This document shows positions 1 to 9,685 of a stretch of DNA of 64,000 nucleotides, one piece after another. Source of the DNA: Buddleja alternifolia. Taxonomy: Eukaryota; Streptophyta; Magnoliopsida; Lamiales; Scrophulariaceae. Where the stretch lies: positions 37,248,980-37,312,979 of the forward strand of contig CM033392.1 of assembly GCA_019426215.1 (NCBI GenBank). The letters run 5' to 3'. The notes beneath the pieces are model-generated. The model was not told the DNA's origin. It ran no database searches and saw only the letters and a list, made by a program, of their open reading frames with translations. Numbering within the stretch: position 1 is the stretch's first letter; every line of letters begins with the position of its first letter. The position numbers and the translations under genes are program-made.

Positions 1-490
1 CGATTCATGAACCGTTTTCCTCATATGAAACTAGACACATAGGGCTATCCACACATATATCTCACATACTCAGTAGATGTCTAGAAAAAAGCAGATTTGT
101 ATTCAAAGTTAGAGAAAAATCTGTCAATTTTCAAAACAGCTGTGCGCGTCTTCACGAGAAAATTCATAACTCATTGTGGAAAGCTCCGATTCATGAACCG
201 TTTTATTCATATGAAACTAGACACATAGGGCTATCCACAAATATATCTCACATACTCAGTATATGTCTATAAAAAAGCAGATTTGTATTCAAAGTTAGAG
301 AAAAATCTGTCAATTTTCAAAACAGCTGTGCGCGTCTTCACGAGAAAATTCATAACTCATTGTGGAAAGCTCCGATTCATGAACCGTTTTATTCATATGA
401 AACTAGACACATAGGGATATACATACATATATCGAACATACTCATGAGATGCCTAGAACAAATCAGATTTGCATTCAAAGTTAGTAAAAA
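1..490. repeat. 186-bp tandem repeat, about 2.6 copies
   Basis: Units start at 1, 187 and 373, each beginning CGATTCATGAACCGTTTT, giving an exact 186-bp period. The first two copies differ at only a few positions. The third diverges and stops near 490. The array continues left of the window, so the true copy number is unknown. It lies inside the CACTA element and may be an internal satellite of it. No coding potential is seen. Confidence 0.85.
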
Positions 491-739
491 ATCAACTACA
501 ACATAATAACAAAAATCCACTATATAATTTATAAAACCCCAATTAACATAACATGATATATATAACAATAATTAACAAATTAACATATAACCTACATTAT
601 ATACATCACAAAATCAGAATTAACATAACATTAATATATAACAAACAAGAAATTAACACATAACCTAAATTTAATATATACATAATATATATATATATAT
701 ATATAACATAACATATATAAACATATATATATATATATA
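491..739. repeat. AT-rich stretch ending in (TA)n microsatellite
   Basis: The segment is strongly AT-rich, with repeated ATTAACATAACAT-like words and several pure (AT)n runs between about 684 and 739. It links the 186-bp array to the GA/GGC-rich segment inside the CACTA end. No ORF or signal is seen. Confidence 0.7.
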
Positions 740-1275
740 CCTATAAAGAGAGAGAGGAGGAGAGCGGCGGGTCACGGCGGCGGCGGCTGCTCGGGCGGCG
801 GCGGTTTCGGGTGGTGGTGGAGGTGGTGGCGACGGGACGGGGGCGGTTTAGGTTAGCTTGAGAGTGAGAGAGAGAGTATAGAGAGAGAGAGTAGAGTATA
901 GGGAGAGAGATCGAGTAGAGAGATAGAGAAAAATCAAATGGGGCGGCGGCGGCGGCGGCGGATTGTGGTGGTGGTGGAGACGATGGCGGGGGCGGTGGTG
1001 GAGAGTGAGAGAGATAGTAGAGTAGAGAGAGAGAGTAGAGTAGAGAGGTTTAGAGAGAGTAGAGTATAGGGAGAGAGATCGAGTAGAGAGATAGAGAAAA
1101 ATTAAATGGGGCGGCGGCGGCGGCGGCGGATTGTGGTGGTGGTGGAGACGATGGCGGGGGCGGTGGTGGAGAGTGAGAGAGATAGTAGAGTAGAGAGAGA
1201 GAGTAGAGTAGAGAGTGAGAGAGATAGTAGAGTAGAGAGAGAGAGTAGAGTAGAGAGTGAGAGATAGTAGAGAGA
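740..1275. repeat. GA-rich and GGC-rich segment with 168-bp tandem duplication
   Basis: Runs of GAGAGA and GTAGAGTAGAGA alternate with GGCGGC and GGTGGT triplet runs. A block beginning GGGAGAGAGATCGAGTAGAG at 901 recurs at 1069 (period 168) with very few changes. The triplet runs could be read as poly-Gly or poly-Arg, but no credible ORF covers them. It looks like microsatellite expansion inside the CACTA element. Confidence 0.75.
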
Positions 1276-1345
1276 AATGAGGGGGAGAGCTCGGTTTTTG
1301 GGGGAAAAAAAGGGAGGGAATTTTTTTTTTTTTTTAATTACGTTT

Positions 1346-1670
1346 TATAGCGGTTCGGGAACGAACCGCTATAACCGGTTTACCAATTATAGCGGTTCAT
1401 TCCCGAACCGCTATAACTGGCATAAACCGGTTTACCAGTTATAGCGGTTCGGGAATGAACCGCTATAATTGGTAAACCGATTGTAGCGGTTCATTCCCGA
1501 ACCGCTATAACAAAAAATTTTTTTTTTTTTTTTTCTGTTCGCGCTATAATAGCGGTTTTTTATCGAACCGCTGTAATAGGTGCCCGGTTAATATCCATTA
1601 TAACGGTTCACTTATAAACCGCTGTAATAAGTCTCTCCGTTCAGCGGTTTTCCAAAAACCGCTGTAAAAT
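1346..1670. repeat. Array of seven inverted repeats (AGCGGTT/AACCGCT) in CACTA subterminal region
   Basis: Four 28-bp hairpin units of the form TATAGCGGTTC...GAACCGCTATA lie at 1346-1373, 1388-1415, 1440-1467 and 1482-1509. Three looser ones follow at about 1541-1580, 1600-1630 and 1640-1667. On a larger scale 1377-1417 and 1438-1478 are perfect 41-bp inverted copies around a 20-bp spacer. Poly-T tracts flank the four strict units. In CACTA elements such subterminal repeats are usually transposase-binding sites, so that role is inferred here. Confidence 0.8.
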
Positions 1671-1702
1671 GTGCGCTGTAACAGGTCTTTTCTGTACTAG
1701 TG

Positions 1703-2107
1703 TTTTCATATAGAGATATATAGGAAATCGTTACCAAGGGTAGGGTTGCTATGCCAAGAGATTGGGTGGTACGTACGTTAGGGAATTTCGCCTTAGCTAA
1801 ATCAATCTAATAATCTAATAGAACCTAAATCACAATCGAAATGCATAATTGGTTGCACCATGTGCCTTGATCGCTTCTCTCTATTGTTTCCTCCCTTTAT
1901 TTGGTGTGACGTTGCCTTAGTTTATTTTCTAGTTTTTATTAATTAGTTAATCAACCTTTCTATCGACCGTTTTAACTTAGAATTGAGTAATATAGTAGTC
2001 TTGGTACTTAGATTATAGTTGTCCCTGCGGATACGATAACCCCGGACTTAGAAATCCACTTTACTACTTACGCGACCTAGTTCTCTTGCTAGGATTTTGT
2101 CGTGTCA
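1703..2107 (+). repeat. 5' LTR remnant of the Athila-like element
   Basis: This 405-bp block aligns without gaps to the last 405 bp of the 3' LTR (6131-6535) with six substitutions. It ends GTCGTGTCA, six bases before the primer-binding site. Its upstream part is separated by the CACTA insertion and lies outside the window. Confidence 0.9.
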
Positions 2108-2113
2108 GGTTTT

Positions 2114-2131
2114 TGGCGCCGTTGCCGGGGA
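2114..2131 (+). other. Primer-binding site, Asp-tRNA type
   Basis: TGGCGCCGTTGCCGGGGA is complementary to the 3' end of plant tRNA-Asp. Athila/Tat-type gypsy elements commonly use this primer. It lies six bases after the LTR end. Confidence 0.88.
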
Positions 2132-2221
2132 CAACTATGGTATCTAATATCGAGATTCTCTTATTCATTCTGAGATTAGGTCATTTTCTTTTAATTTTGT
2201 TTATTTTTAATTTTTGAAGAT

Positions 2222-3376
2222 ATGAGTGCTTATAACTTTCAATGGCCATGTCAGGATATGGATTCATCAATCACCACATCAAGCTCAATGCAAATGGAAT
2301 CCTATGAGCCCTCCTACCATCCCGGTTGGATAAATCACCCAAGCTCAACATGTCAAAATAACATGATACATCCCGGTTGGATAAATCATCCAAGCTCAAC
2401 ATGGAGTTACAACAATGATGCAATGATACTTTCATCGGAGTTTGACCATGCCGGTAGCCTTCCTTACCAACAACATGATGGTTTTCATCAACAAGAGCTA
2501 TAGACGAGGTCTAAAATTGAGGCCTTGGGGAATGAATTTAGTGTATGGGTACAAGCTAGCATAAAGGAGGCAGAAGCAAGTTTCGAGGAGTCAGAAGCTC
2601 GAAGAAAGGAGTCAGAAGCTCGTAGCAAGGAAGTGGCAAGATTAGTAAATCAAGCAGTCAACTTATGGAAGGAGATAGCGCCTTGCACCATGGAGAGTAG
2701 CACCAAAGAGAATGAGGCATCCCTCAATATAGAAGTTGAACAAGGTTTTGATTTAGAACTACAATGTCTACATCCTATCACTAAAGAAGAACCACCTCCC
2801 GAATCCATGTGCGTCAAAATAGAGGCAAAAACAACTGAGCATACACGAATGAAGAAAGAGATTTTTAAATCCATTTCACGACATGGCCAAGAAAGAACAT
2901 TAGAAATCTTCAAGAACCCAATGCCACCTACCATCATATCCCTTGAATTCTTAAGGGAATCCATCAATCACCAGAGGGATATAGTGGAAGATGGTCAAGT
3001 CAAAGTATGCAACTTCAATGATTCATCCGAGACATACACCATGAAATCAAGTGATACTACGGATGAGAATGACAAAATCATAGGGTATATAAATCACTTG
3101 GAGATTTCACCATTGAGATTGCCAACGACAAGACTAGGGGAGTTTGAGACAGTCACACACCAACTGTATCCATCAATTGATGATCCCCCTCCTCTAGAAT
3201 TTACACTTTACTCTTTGCATTTCAATTACATATTTATAGAACAGAATTTGTGCTCACTTTTGATTATTCCAGGTTTTATGATAAAGATTGGAGGGGATAT
3301 GCCATTACGCAATTGGAAAAAGCATAAGAAAACTCGTTCCTACAAAGTTGGCATTGCTCCTTACAATCCACCGTGA
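2222..3376 (+). pseudogene. Gag-derived-like ORF of the non-autonomous element, one in-frame TAG
   Basis: A single frame runs from the ATG at 2222 to the stop at 3376 (about 384 codons), broken only by a TAG at 2501-2503. The N-terminal part has two copies of HPGWINHPSST about 17 residues apart. This recalls the PGWRNHPNFSW-like segment after the zinc knuckle in Athila Gag proteins. After the TAG comes a charged, probably coiled-coil stretch rich in EAR/ESEAR repeats. The rest is not recognised and contains no CCHC knuckle, protease or polymerase motif. A derivation from the Gag C-terminal region is an inference. Whether the TAG is a mutation or a readthrough site cannot be told here. Confidence 0.55.
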
Positions 3377-3391
3377 GCAATGCAAGGAGTC

Positions 3392-3434
3392 GAGCTAATG
3401 ACTATAAACAAGCGCTTCTTGGGAGGCAACCCAA
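3392..3434 (+). other. Conserved post-pol Athila motif (AAGCGCTTCTTGGGAGGCAAC)
   Basis: The block CTAATGACTATAAACAAGC followed by GCTTCTTGGGAGGCAACCC closely matches the reverse strand of 28192-28231, just after integrase in gypsy element D. Its conservation in an element without pol suggests an RNA-level role or common descent. It supports placing this element in the Athila group. Confidence 0.7.
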
Positions 3435-4942
3435 GTTTCTTTTATTGCTTTCTTTCTTTTCTTTTGTGCCCTCGTTTTGTTTCCCTCCCCCTTAACTCGT
3501 TTTGATATGGTTTCCTTTGAGTTTTCTCTCGTTCAGGTTTTAATCACAGTTTGATCCTGGGATATGAGCCCACCACCATGCTCCCTCCGTTTCTCTCCAT
3601 TTCAGGGTTGTATCGCTTATCCCCCTTACATTGCATTTATTTCATGAACATTGAGGACAATGTTTAATTTAAGTTTGGGGGTACAACCTTGTTGATATAG
3701 AATTCATGAATTGGTGCACCCTTGCATAAGAGCATAATGCGTTTGAATATTTCTACTCTCTCGAAGTCAAAGTTTCTTATCTGTGGTCAACATGTCATAT
3801 GTTGTGACTTGAAAGCCCTTTTTAGTCATGCTTATGCGATTTTTTTTGAGGATTTAAAACTTTGGACTTTCAATTTTGTTGACTTTGAAGTGTGTATTAA
3901 TGTTGTGAAGTCATAAAATGATTTAGGCCATCTTTCATTGTTGTTAGCCTTACATTTTGGCCTTCTCTATATTGCATAATCTCTAGACCTTGATTTGAGC
4001 CGTATTGATAAGAATGGAGTGTGCTAAGTACACTAGAAACCACCATTCGTCTTTATTTCATATGCCAAGACAACCACCTTCTAGCCTAAAAGAAAAACAA
4101 TGTCTTGCACCCAATCAAGAGAGTTTAGAACTTCATATCATTTGACTTGAATATGGGTAGTCACCTTGTTTTGATTTGAATGTATATGAGTTAGATAGTG
4201 ATGTTTTGGCCATGTTGGGATATTGGAGGTTTGAAGTATTATGTAAAAAAAGGGGATGAAATGAAAACTTGAGCAATGGGCTAAATAGTCGAGAGAGAGA
4301 TAGATATATATATGAAAAAAAAATTATGCTCTCGACTAGGCTTGAATCTTGGCACTCATTTTGATCATTTGGCTTGGAATTCTGTGTACAACCCGATATG
4401 AAAAGAAACAAGTTTGGGGGTTGTAAGTTGAAAAGCAAAAGAGAATGAAAAAGGGATAAGTGATAAGTTGTGAAAGTTTATGTAGTCTATTTGTGAATTT
4501 AGATTGATGATTTTGAGTTATAGGCTCTCTTGACTTAGTCACTTTATCCATATCTTCCGGTCCTAGCCATCACCTAGCCTTACGTTACAAACCGGAAAGA
4601 CCTTTTGATTGTGACTTTTGCACTTTATACACACCGATGGGTTAATGAATGTTGAATTGTTCCAATGTCTTTACTTTCCAATTGATTTGCATAATCTTGT
4701 CTAAAGTGTGCTCTGGACATGAACATGGGCGTGGGAGTTCATGATTTAGGGATGGAAACTAAGATTTTGTGAGGTTTTCAAATTGTTGAATGTTCAAAAG
4801 CATCGTGTAGTTTTTCATAATCAATTTTGAAGATATAATGCTTGCTGTTGTGTGTATGAATTGGCAAATGAAAATTTCAATCTTCATGTGTGTGCTTGAT
4901 TGTATTTGATCGAGGACGATCAAAGCTAAGTTTGGGAGTAGT
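3435..4942 (+). other. 3' non-coding region with three purine-tract-like motifs
   Basis: No credible gene is seen in this 1.5-kb stretch. AAGTTTGGGGG-like tracts occur near 3670-3682, 4407-4417 and 4928-4941. The last lies directly before the LTR start at 4943 and is the likely plus-strand primer. The first follows ATTGAGGACAATG, also common in Athila 3' regions. The extra tracts may be remnants of an older end. Confidence 0.6.
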
Positions 4943-5480
4943 TGATATATGTTATTTTTACACTAGTTTTCCCCCGTTTATTGACTTGGTTTTGATTGTT
5001 TTCATGATAATTTGATGACATATGATGCTTGGACCCTTGTTTTCTCATATTTTCTAGAATAACATATCATTTGGAGAAAAGAACAAGAATTGAAGATAAA
5101 TCATGCATAAAGATACAAACTGTCTGCGCAGTGCTAGAGTTTATGAAATAGATTTCTCTACCCATGTCCAAATTACACACTTCTTATACCAATTGAAAGA
5201 TAAGAGGCAAAGGTACATTTCTTATGTTGAAGACAAAAATCCAATATGTAAAGAAGGAGGTGAAAACTTCATCGGAAGAGACGTCTTACGATGGAGTTTT
5301 CTCATTCAGTGACTTGTGAGACAATTTTATCCTCTTTAACGTTTGATTTTGGATTTTATGTCTTCTAGAGAGTTGTATATCTTTGGTTTAGGATTCTACA
5401 ACAACTTGAATCAGTGAATTCCGACATCGGTAGAGAAAGTTATGCGAAGTTTACCAAAACTGGCTGGAGCAGCAGGGGAC

Positions 5481-5569
5481 GAACGCCGAGGCGTTCATCC
5501 ACGAACGCCGCGGCGTTCACATGCAGTAGCCAACGCCGAGGCGTTCAAAAATTGAACACCGCGGCGTTC
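5481..5569. promoter_or_regulatory. Four 16-bp palindromic units upstream of the LTR TATA box
   Basis: Units are GAACGCCGAGGCGTTC (5481), GAACGCCGCGGCGTTC (5503, a perfect palindrome), CAACGCCGAGGCGTTC (5531) and GAACACCGCGGCGTTC (5554). The TATA box follows 18 bp later. Position and repetition suggest binding sites of a dimeric transcription factor, but no factor can be named. They are GC-rich islands in an otherwise AT-rich LTR. Confidence 0.7.
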
Positions 5570-5586
5570 GAGGCAGCGGGTTGGTC

Positions 5587-5594
5587 TATAAATA
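5587..5594 (+). promoter_or_regulatory. TATA box of the Athila-like LTR
   Basis: TATAAATA followed by CCCC lies just downstream of the palindromic array. This is the expected layout of a plant LTR core promoter. Confidence 0.65.
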
Positions 5595-6535
5595 CCCCTT
5601 TTAGCCATTTTTTACCCTAACTCACCTTGGATATCAGCAACCACACGAAAATAGAGAGAGGGAGAGCTTAGAAGAGAAGATTAAAGGTCAAAACATGGAG
5701 AATTCAACAAGGAATCCACATCTCTACAAGAATTAGGGAGTTTTTACATATTTGTTTCTTGAATTTGTTCAAATCTCGTATGACTTGTATGATTTATATT
5801 TGCACTTTTGACATGAATATGAGCTAAACTTGTTTGATTGAGGCCATGGATAGGCCATTTATGTGATTTTGATTGTTGATTTGTTGGTATTTATTGGATT
5901 AATTTTGGTTTTAGCTATCTATTCAATATTTGATCTCAATGCTACATTTGCTTGATCACCAAGTGTTTGATAAAATGCCTAGGTTAGAGATCGAGAGATA
6001 ATAACCTAGGGAAGATATAAACATTGAATACCCTATAGTTAAACCGACTAGAGATAGACTCGGTTTCTTTAGGTGGCTTTCCATTCACGTGGGGAATTCC
6101 TAGACCTTAAATGCATCCTCGTTAATCGGGTTTTCATATAGAGATATATAGGAAATCGTTACCAAGGGTAGGGTTGCTATGCCAAGAGATTGGGTGGTAC
6201 GTACGTTAGGGAATTTCACCTTAGCTAAATCAATCTAATAATCCAATAGAATCTAAATCACAATCGAAATGCATAATTGGTTGAACCATGTGCCTTGATC
6301 GCTTCTCTCTATTGTTTTCTCCCTTTATTTGGTGTGACGTTGCCTTAGTTTATTTTCTAGTTTTTATTAATTAGTTAATCAACCTTTCTATCGACCGATT
6401 TAACTTAGAATTGAGTAATATAGTAGTCTTGGTACTTAGATTATAGTTGTCCCTGCGGATACGATAACCCCGGACTTAGAAATCCACTTTACTACTTACG
6501 CGACCTAGTTCTCTTGCTAGGATTTTGTCGTGTCA

Positions 6536-6835
6536 GACTTTATTCAATGCATATGGCTTCTCATACATATTGGATAACATCCTCATCAAACCCGTTGTTG
6601 TTTTTTGATCTAGGATTTTAAGCAGCACATTTCTCGATAACGTCAATCGAATAACTTCTAGGGTTTGCCTATCCAATAACTCCTAATCCTCGTCTGACAT
6701 CTTTTCAGGCTTTTTCCCCGACAATGGTTGATGGAGCTTTTTCTGGTACTGATAATCCTCCATCTGTGTTCGTCAGAATCCAAAGTCTTTTCCATCAAAT
6801 TTGTCAATCTTCACTTTTCCTTCTTCAGACGCCAT
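6536..6835 (-). pseudogene. gag: gag N-terminus of copia B
   Basis: From the ATG at 6835 the minus strand encodes MASEEGKVKIDKFDGKDFG, the typical start of a copia UBN2-type Gag, where FDGKNFG is followed by a Trp. Here the expected Trp codon is TGA, and a second stop follows later. Downstream residues such as LDRQTLEVIRLTLS fit the same Gag region. The frame is interrupted at 6536 by the Athila-like element. Gag would form the virus-like particle. Confidence 0.65.
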
Positions 6836-6862
6836 TGATTCACACCGATTGCTTTAACCCGT

Positions 6863-6874
6863 GCTCTGATACCA
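6863..6874 (-). other. Met-tRNA primer-binding site of copia B
   Basis: The minus strand reads TGGTATCAGAGC, complementary to initiator Met-tRNA and standard for copia elements. It lies two or three bases after the LTR end. Confidence 0.85.
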
Positions 6875-6876
6875 GT

Positions 6877-7363
6877 TGTGAAATCAATGCGCATAAACGA
6901 ACTTAAAAGTAAAGAGAAAGGGAGAAAAAAATAGCGATTTTGCGTGGTTCGGCAAATTTTCTACGTCCACGGACCTATGCTAGAGAGTTTTTATTAATCT
7001 CGTGAGAGAGAGATACAATTACAATGAAGAGAAATTCATCTACTTATGTATCCTAAGCTTGGAGGCAAAGATACAAAGACCTAGTCACAATAGGTAACTC
7101 AAAACTTGCTAAAAAAGATGAAAACCACGTCTAACAGACGCCTACAGTTCGCTATCTGAGCATAGGAGCCGATATTTCTACGCCTAGGCATTGAAACTAT
7201 CAAAAATCCCAACCTTTCTGCTTCCCGCGTCTGGGCACCATTTTGACTGCGCCTGGGCACCGCCAGCAGTCTTGATTCGGCTCCTTTTCTTCTTTCTTAA
7301 CTCTTCGATTTGTCTCCACACTCAAATCCATCATATCAAGAGATCCATTGGTACCCGCAATCA
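6877..7363 (-). repeat. 5' LTR of copia B (about 487 bp)
   Basis: On the minus strand it begins TGATTGCGGGTACC and ends near GATTTCACA before the primer site. It contains the CGTGGTTCGGCAAATTTTC / CTACGTCCACGG block (read on the plus strand) common in transcribed parts of short copia LTRs. The 5' boundary is deduced from where gag of Sirevirus J stops, so it is accurate to only a few bases. It includes GC-rich GCGCCTGGGCAC words. Confidence 0.65.
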
Positions 7364-7374
7364 AAAAGGTGGAT

Positions 7375-9587
7375 CTATTTCGTATTAGGTACCCATTTAG
7401 TCTTGGGTCCTTCAACGTTAGTAGCTTTAGTGTGAATTAAAACTTTTGGAACCCATATATGCCTGGTCTTCATTAGGGGAAGATTGGCCTTCTTGGGTTT
7501 CACCTTGTGTTGTGTGTGCTTCTTAGGTGTATAATAATATCCTCTATTATAATAGTAATCATAATCATAGTCATAATCATAATCATCATAGTATTGATAA
7601 TATGATCTTGACCGTTGTGGATATTGACGCTGCTATTTCCTTGGCACTGGCTTAGGGTGCACTTTTGGTGCTTGACGCTTAGCGATTGATTCATAGTGGT
7701 AAGGTTTATCCCTAGCCTTTTGAGCGTTTGGATGAACCTTTCTTTGTGAATCATTTGCTTTCGTCTTTTCCTTGCCTGAGTCAATATTGACTTTCTCATT
7801 TGGCCTCGTACCATTGTCTTTCGGTTCATTAGGTGTTTCATTTTTTGAACCTTTCTCAACAAAGAATACACCTTTTCTTTTGTTGTTTGCCATAACACTA
7901 GATTTGCTTGGTTGTTTACCGAATTTATTGCATCCAAAACCGGTCTTTTCACTAAATAATCTTGCTACTTCAGTCACATTGTCTAGCTTTCTTAACGCTT
8001 TAGACAATGATGAGACGAGCTGCTCTGATTTAGCAAGTCTAGCAATCAACTCAGCTTCTCTCTTCACTATTATATGAAGATCACTTTTTCATTGGGTTAT
8101 CTCACTCTCAAGTGATTGGTTCTTCTCAATGCATTGTTGGTGAACTTGCAACTCTGCTTTGAGCATCACTTTGTCACTTTTGAGCGCTGATGTTATATTG
8201 AAGTGATTTTGATATAATTTGGTGACATCTTGAAAAAATTTATGATATTATTTTACCTTGTCAAGTAATTCTTCATAAGAGAGAGGATAAGCAACTTCAG
8301 TAATTACCTCAGGGGATGCTTCATCGTCTCTCGCCATAAGATAAATAAGCGCTGAGTCATCCACTGTCTCATCATCACCACTACTCCCCTCTGAAGACTC
8401 GAAATCTTCAGGTGCGGATGTTGATTCTAACTCCGCAAGAAAACCTTGTTGGCGAAGGTTGCTCCTGAATTGGTTTCTATCCAAGTAATCCTGTCTTGAT
8501 GGCTCAGATATGTTTGGATAAGGGAAATTTACTTGGTAGTGCCCTGGTTTCCTGCAATTAAAACAAATATTAGTTTTCATCTTTTGTTCCTTTGTTAACC
8601 TTGCAGTTTGTGGTTTTGAGATCATAGGCGCTGAGAGATTTTGTTAAGAAGACTCTTGGTACTGAATCGACGCTGAGGGAGAAGGTGCAAAATATGGAGG
8701 CGCTTGGTGCTATTGTTGAAATGGAGGAGTCGCTTGGAATGAATTATGTCCTTGATGCTTAGGACCTTTTCCTTTCTTTTCATATCTTAGGAACTTTCTG
8801 AATCTATCCAGTAGCGCTAGTTCCTCTTCTTCACTTATATGTGATGTTTTTCCTTTGTTACACGATTTACCCTTGAATGATGCTATAAGCGCTCCAGACT
8901 CTATCACTGGACTGCTCACTACATCACTTGCTGAATTCAACTCGAACTCAAACGTTTTGAGCTCTGAAAAGGCATCTTCTGAACTTAGAATATCCAACAT
9001 GTTTGATTCTCTCATAGGCGTTATTTTCAATAAGAATTTACTAGGGAGAGTTCTGAAAATCTTAACCACCATTTCCCTATTTAGTAAATCCATTCCTAAA
9101 GATGTTAGTTTTGTAAGAAGAGAAGTAAATCTTATATCCAATTGATCTAGCGTCTCATTTGGCAACATCTTAAAACTGTTAAATCTTTCCTTAGCAATGC
9201 AAAATTTGTTGTCCTTGATTTGTGCTGAACCACCACAAATAATAGCTAACTTATCCCATATCTCCTTCGTCGTAGTGCATGACTTAACCTTGTTAAATAA
9301 GTTATCATTGTCACCAATTGTTGTATTTAGAGTGTTACGCCCGACATTGTCTAACTTTGCTCTTCAACGCTCATCTGTAGACCATTCATGCTTTGGCTTC
9401 TCAACATAGCCATCTGGAGTCTCTTCTGTGGCTCCAGGCGCTCGAGTGATGACTTTGAATATTTGAAAGGTCCATCTGAAATGATATCTCACATTTCATC
9501 ATCGTACGAACATAAATATGCAAAAGCTTTGACCTTCCATGAGTCATAATTTGACCCGGTCAACTTAGGTACTTTAGCGAATGCCAT
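7375..9587 (-). pseudogene. gag: gag of Sirevirus J (decayed)
   Basis: The start at 9587 gives MAFAKVPKLTGSNYDSWKVK, a standard Gag beginning. A UBN2-like core follows (LDQLDIRFTSLLTKL, IFRTLPSKF), then a CCHC knuckle CFNCRKPGHYQVNF at about 8562-8521 whose last Cys is Phe. A coiled-coil region (REAELIARLAKSEQLVSSL) and a basic tail ending GPKTKWVP complete it, with a stop at 7375-7377. The Trp expected in EMWD is TGA, and other stops and frameshifts occur. Gag packages element RNA in cytoplasmic particles. This copy cannot make a full protein. Confidence 0.8.
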
Positions 9588-9671
9588 GAAAAGTTTTAAA
9601 GCAACTAAATGTTTAAAATAGGATCTAAACAAGCAATTATGCTTGGAAATTTTAAAATTTCTACTTCAACT

Positions 9672-9683
9672 GCTCTGATACCA
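9672..9683 (-). other. Met-tRNA primer-binding site of Sirevirus J
   Basis: The minus strand reads TGGTATCAGAGC two bases after the LTR end ACCAACA. This is the standard copia primer site. Confidence 0.88.
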
Positions 9684-9685
9684 CT

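Larger units (their letters stand above)
1..1702. mobile_element. CACTA DNA transposon, right end (partial)
   Basis: The sequence ends at 1702 with ...CTGTACTAGTG, the reverse complement of a CACTAGTACAG terminus, which is the hallmark of plant CACTA (EnSpm) ends. Inside it are repeated AGCGGTT/AACCGCT motifs, as expected for subterminal transposase-binding repeats. The next base begins sequence identical in layout to the LTR copy at 6131-6535, so the element was inserted into a retrotransposon LTR. The 3-bp target duplication is probably TTT, but the other side lies left of the window. No transposase coding sequence is visible here, so this is either the end of a longer autonomous copy or a non-coding derivative. 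Confidence 0.8.
1703..6535 (+). mobile_element. Non-autonomous Athila-like Ty3/gypsy LTR element
   Basis: The element has a 5' LTR remnant (1703-2107), an Asp-tRNA primer site (2114-2131), one interrupted reading frame (2222-3376), a long 3' non-coding region, a purine tract and a 3' LTR (4943-6535). The internal region is only about 2.8 kb and shows no protease, RT, RNase H or integrase. It would need an autonomous Athila-type partner such as relatives of element D or E. The LTR overlap differs at 6 of 405 positions, suggesting a fairly recent insertion. It lies in the gag of copia B, and GACTT (6536-6540) is the expected target duplication. Confidence 0.8.
4943..6535 (+). repeat. 3' LTR of the Athila-like element (1593 bp)
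   Basis: It begins TGATATATG after the purine tract AAGTTTGGGAGTAGT and ends GTCGTGTCA. The last 405 bp match the 5' LTR remnant. It contains a palindromic array, a TATA box and the downstream transcribed part. After 6535 the sequence changes to the gag of copia B. Confidence 0.85.
6536..7363 (-). mobile_element. Copia element B, 5' end (LTR, primer site, gag start)
   Basis: Reading the minus strand there is an LTR (7363 to 6877), a Met-tRNA primer site and the start of gag, cut at 6536 by the Athila-like element. The rest of gag, pol and the second LTR must lie left of the window. The LTR start abuts gag of Sirevirus J, so B inserted into J. The short LTR (about 487 bp) and gag type suggest a Tork/Retrofit-like copia. 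Confidence 0.7.

Noticed and set aside
740..1275. Gly/Arg-rich coding region
   Set aside because: GGC and GGT triplet runs alternate with GA microsatellite and no ORF of useful length covers them.
1346..1670. Regular palindromes with spacers resembling a CRISPR array
   Set aside because: Units are inverted repeats with similar, not unique, spacers, next to a CACTA terminus in plant DNA.
2650..2967. 105-codon minus-strand ORF
   Set aside because: It is the antisense shadow of the element ORF at 2222-3376.
4133..4438. 101-codon minus-strand ORF in the Athila-like 3' region
   Set aside because: No motif, and it lies in non-coding sequence between purine tracts.
6863..6874. tRNA-like match (GCTCTGATACCA)
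   Set aside because: Only a short tRNA-complementary primer site is present; no cloverleaf can be formed around it.
6724..6906. 60-codon plus-strand ORF
   Set aside because: It is antisense to gag of copia B and runs through its primer site and LTR end.
7500..7952. 150-codon minus-strand ORF with Met/Ile-rich tail
   Set aside because: It overlaps gag of Sirevirus J in another frame; the gag frame has the recognised motifs.
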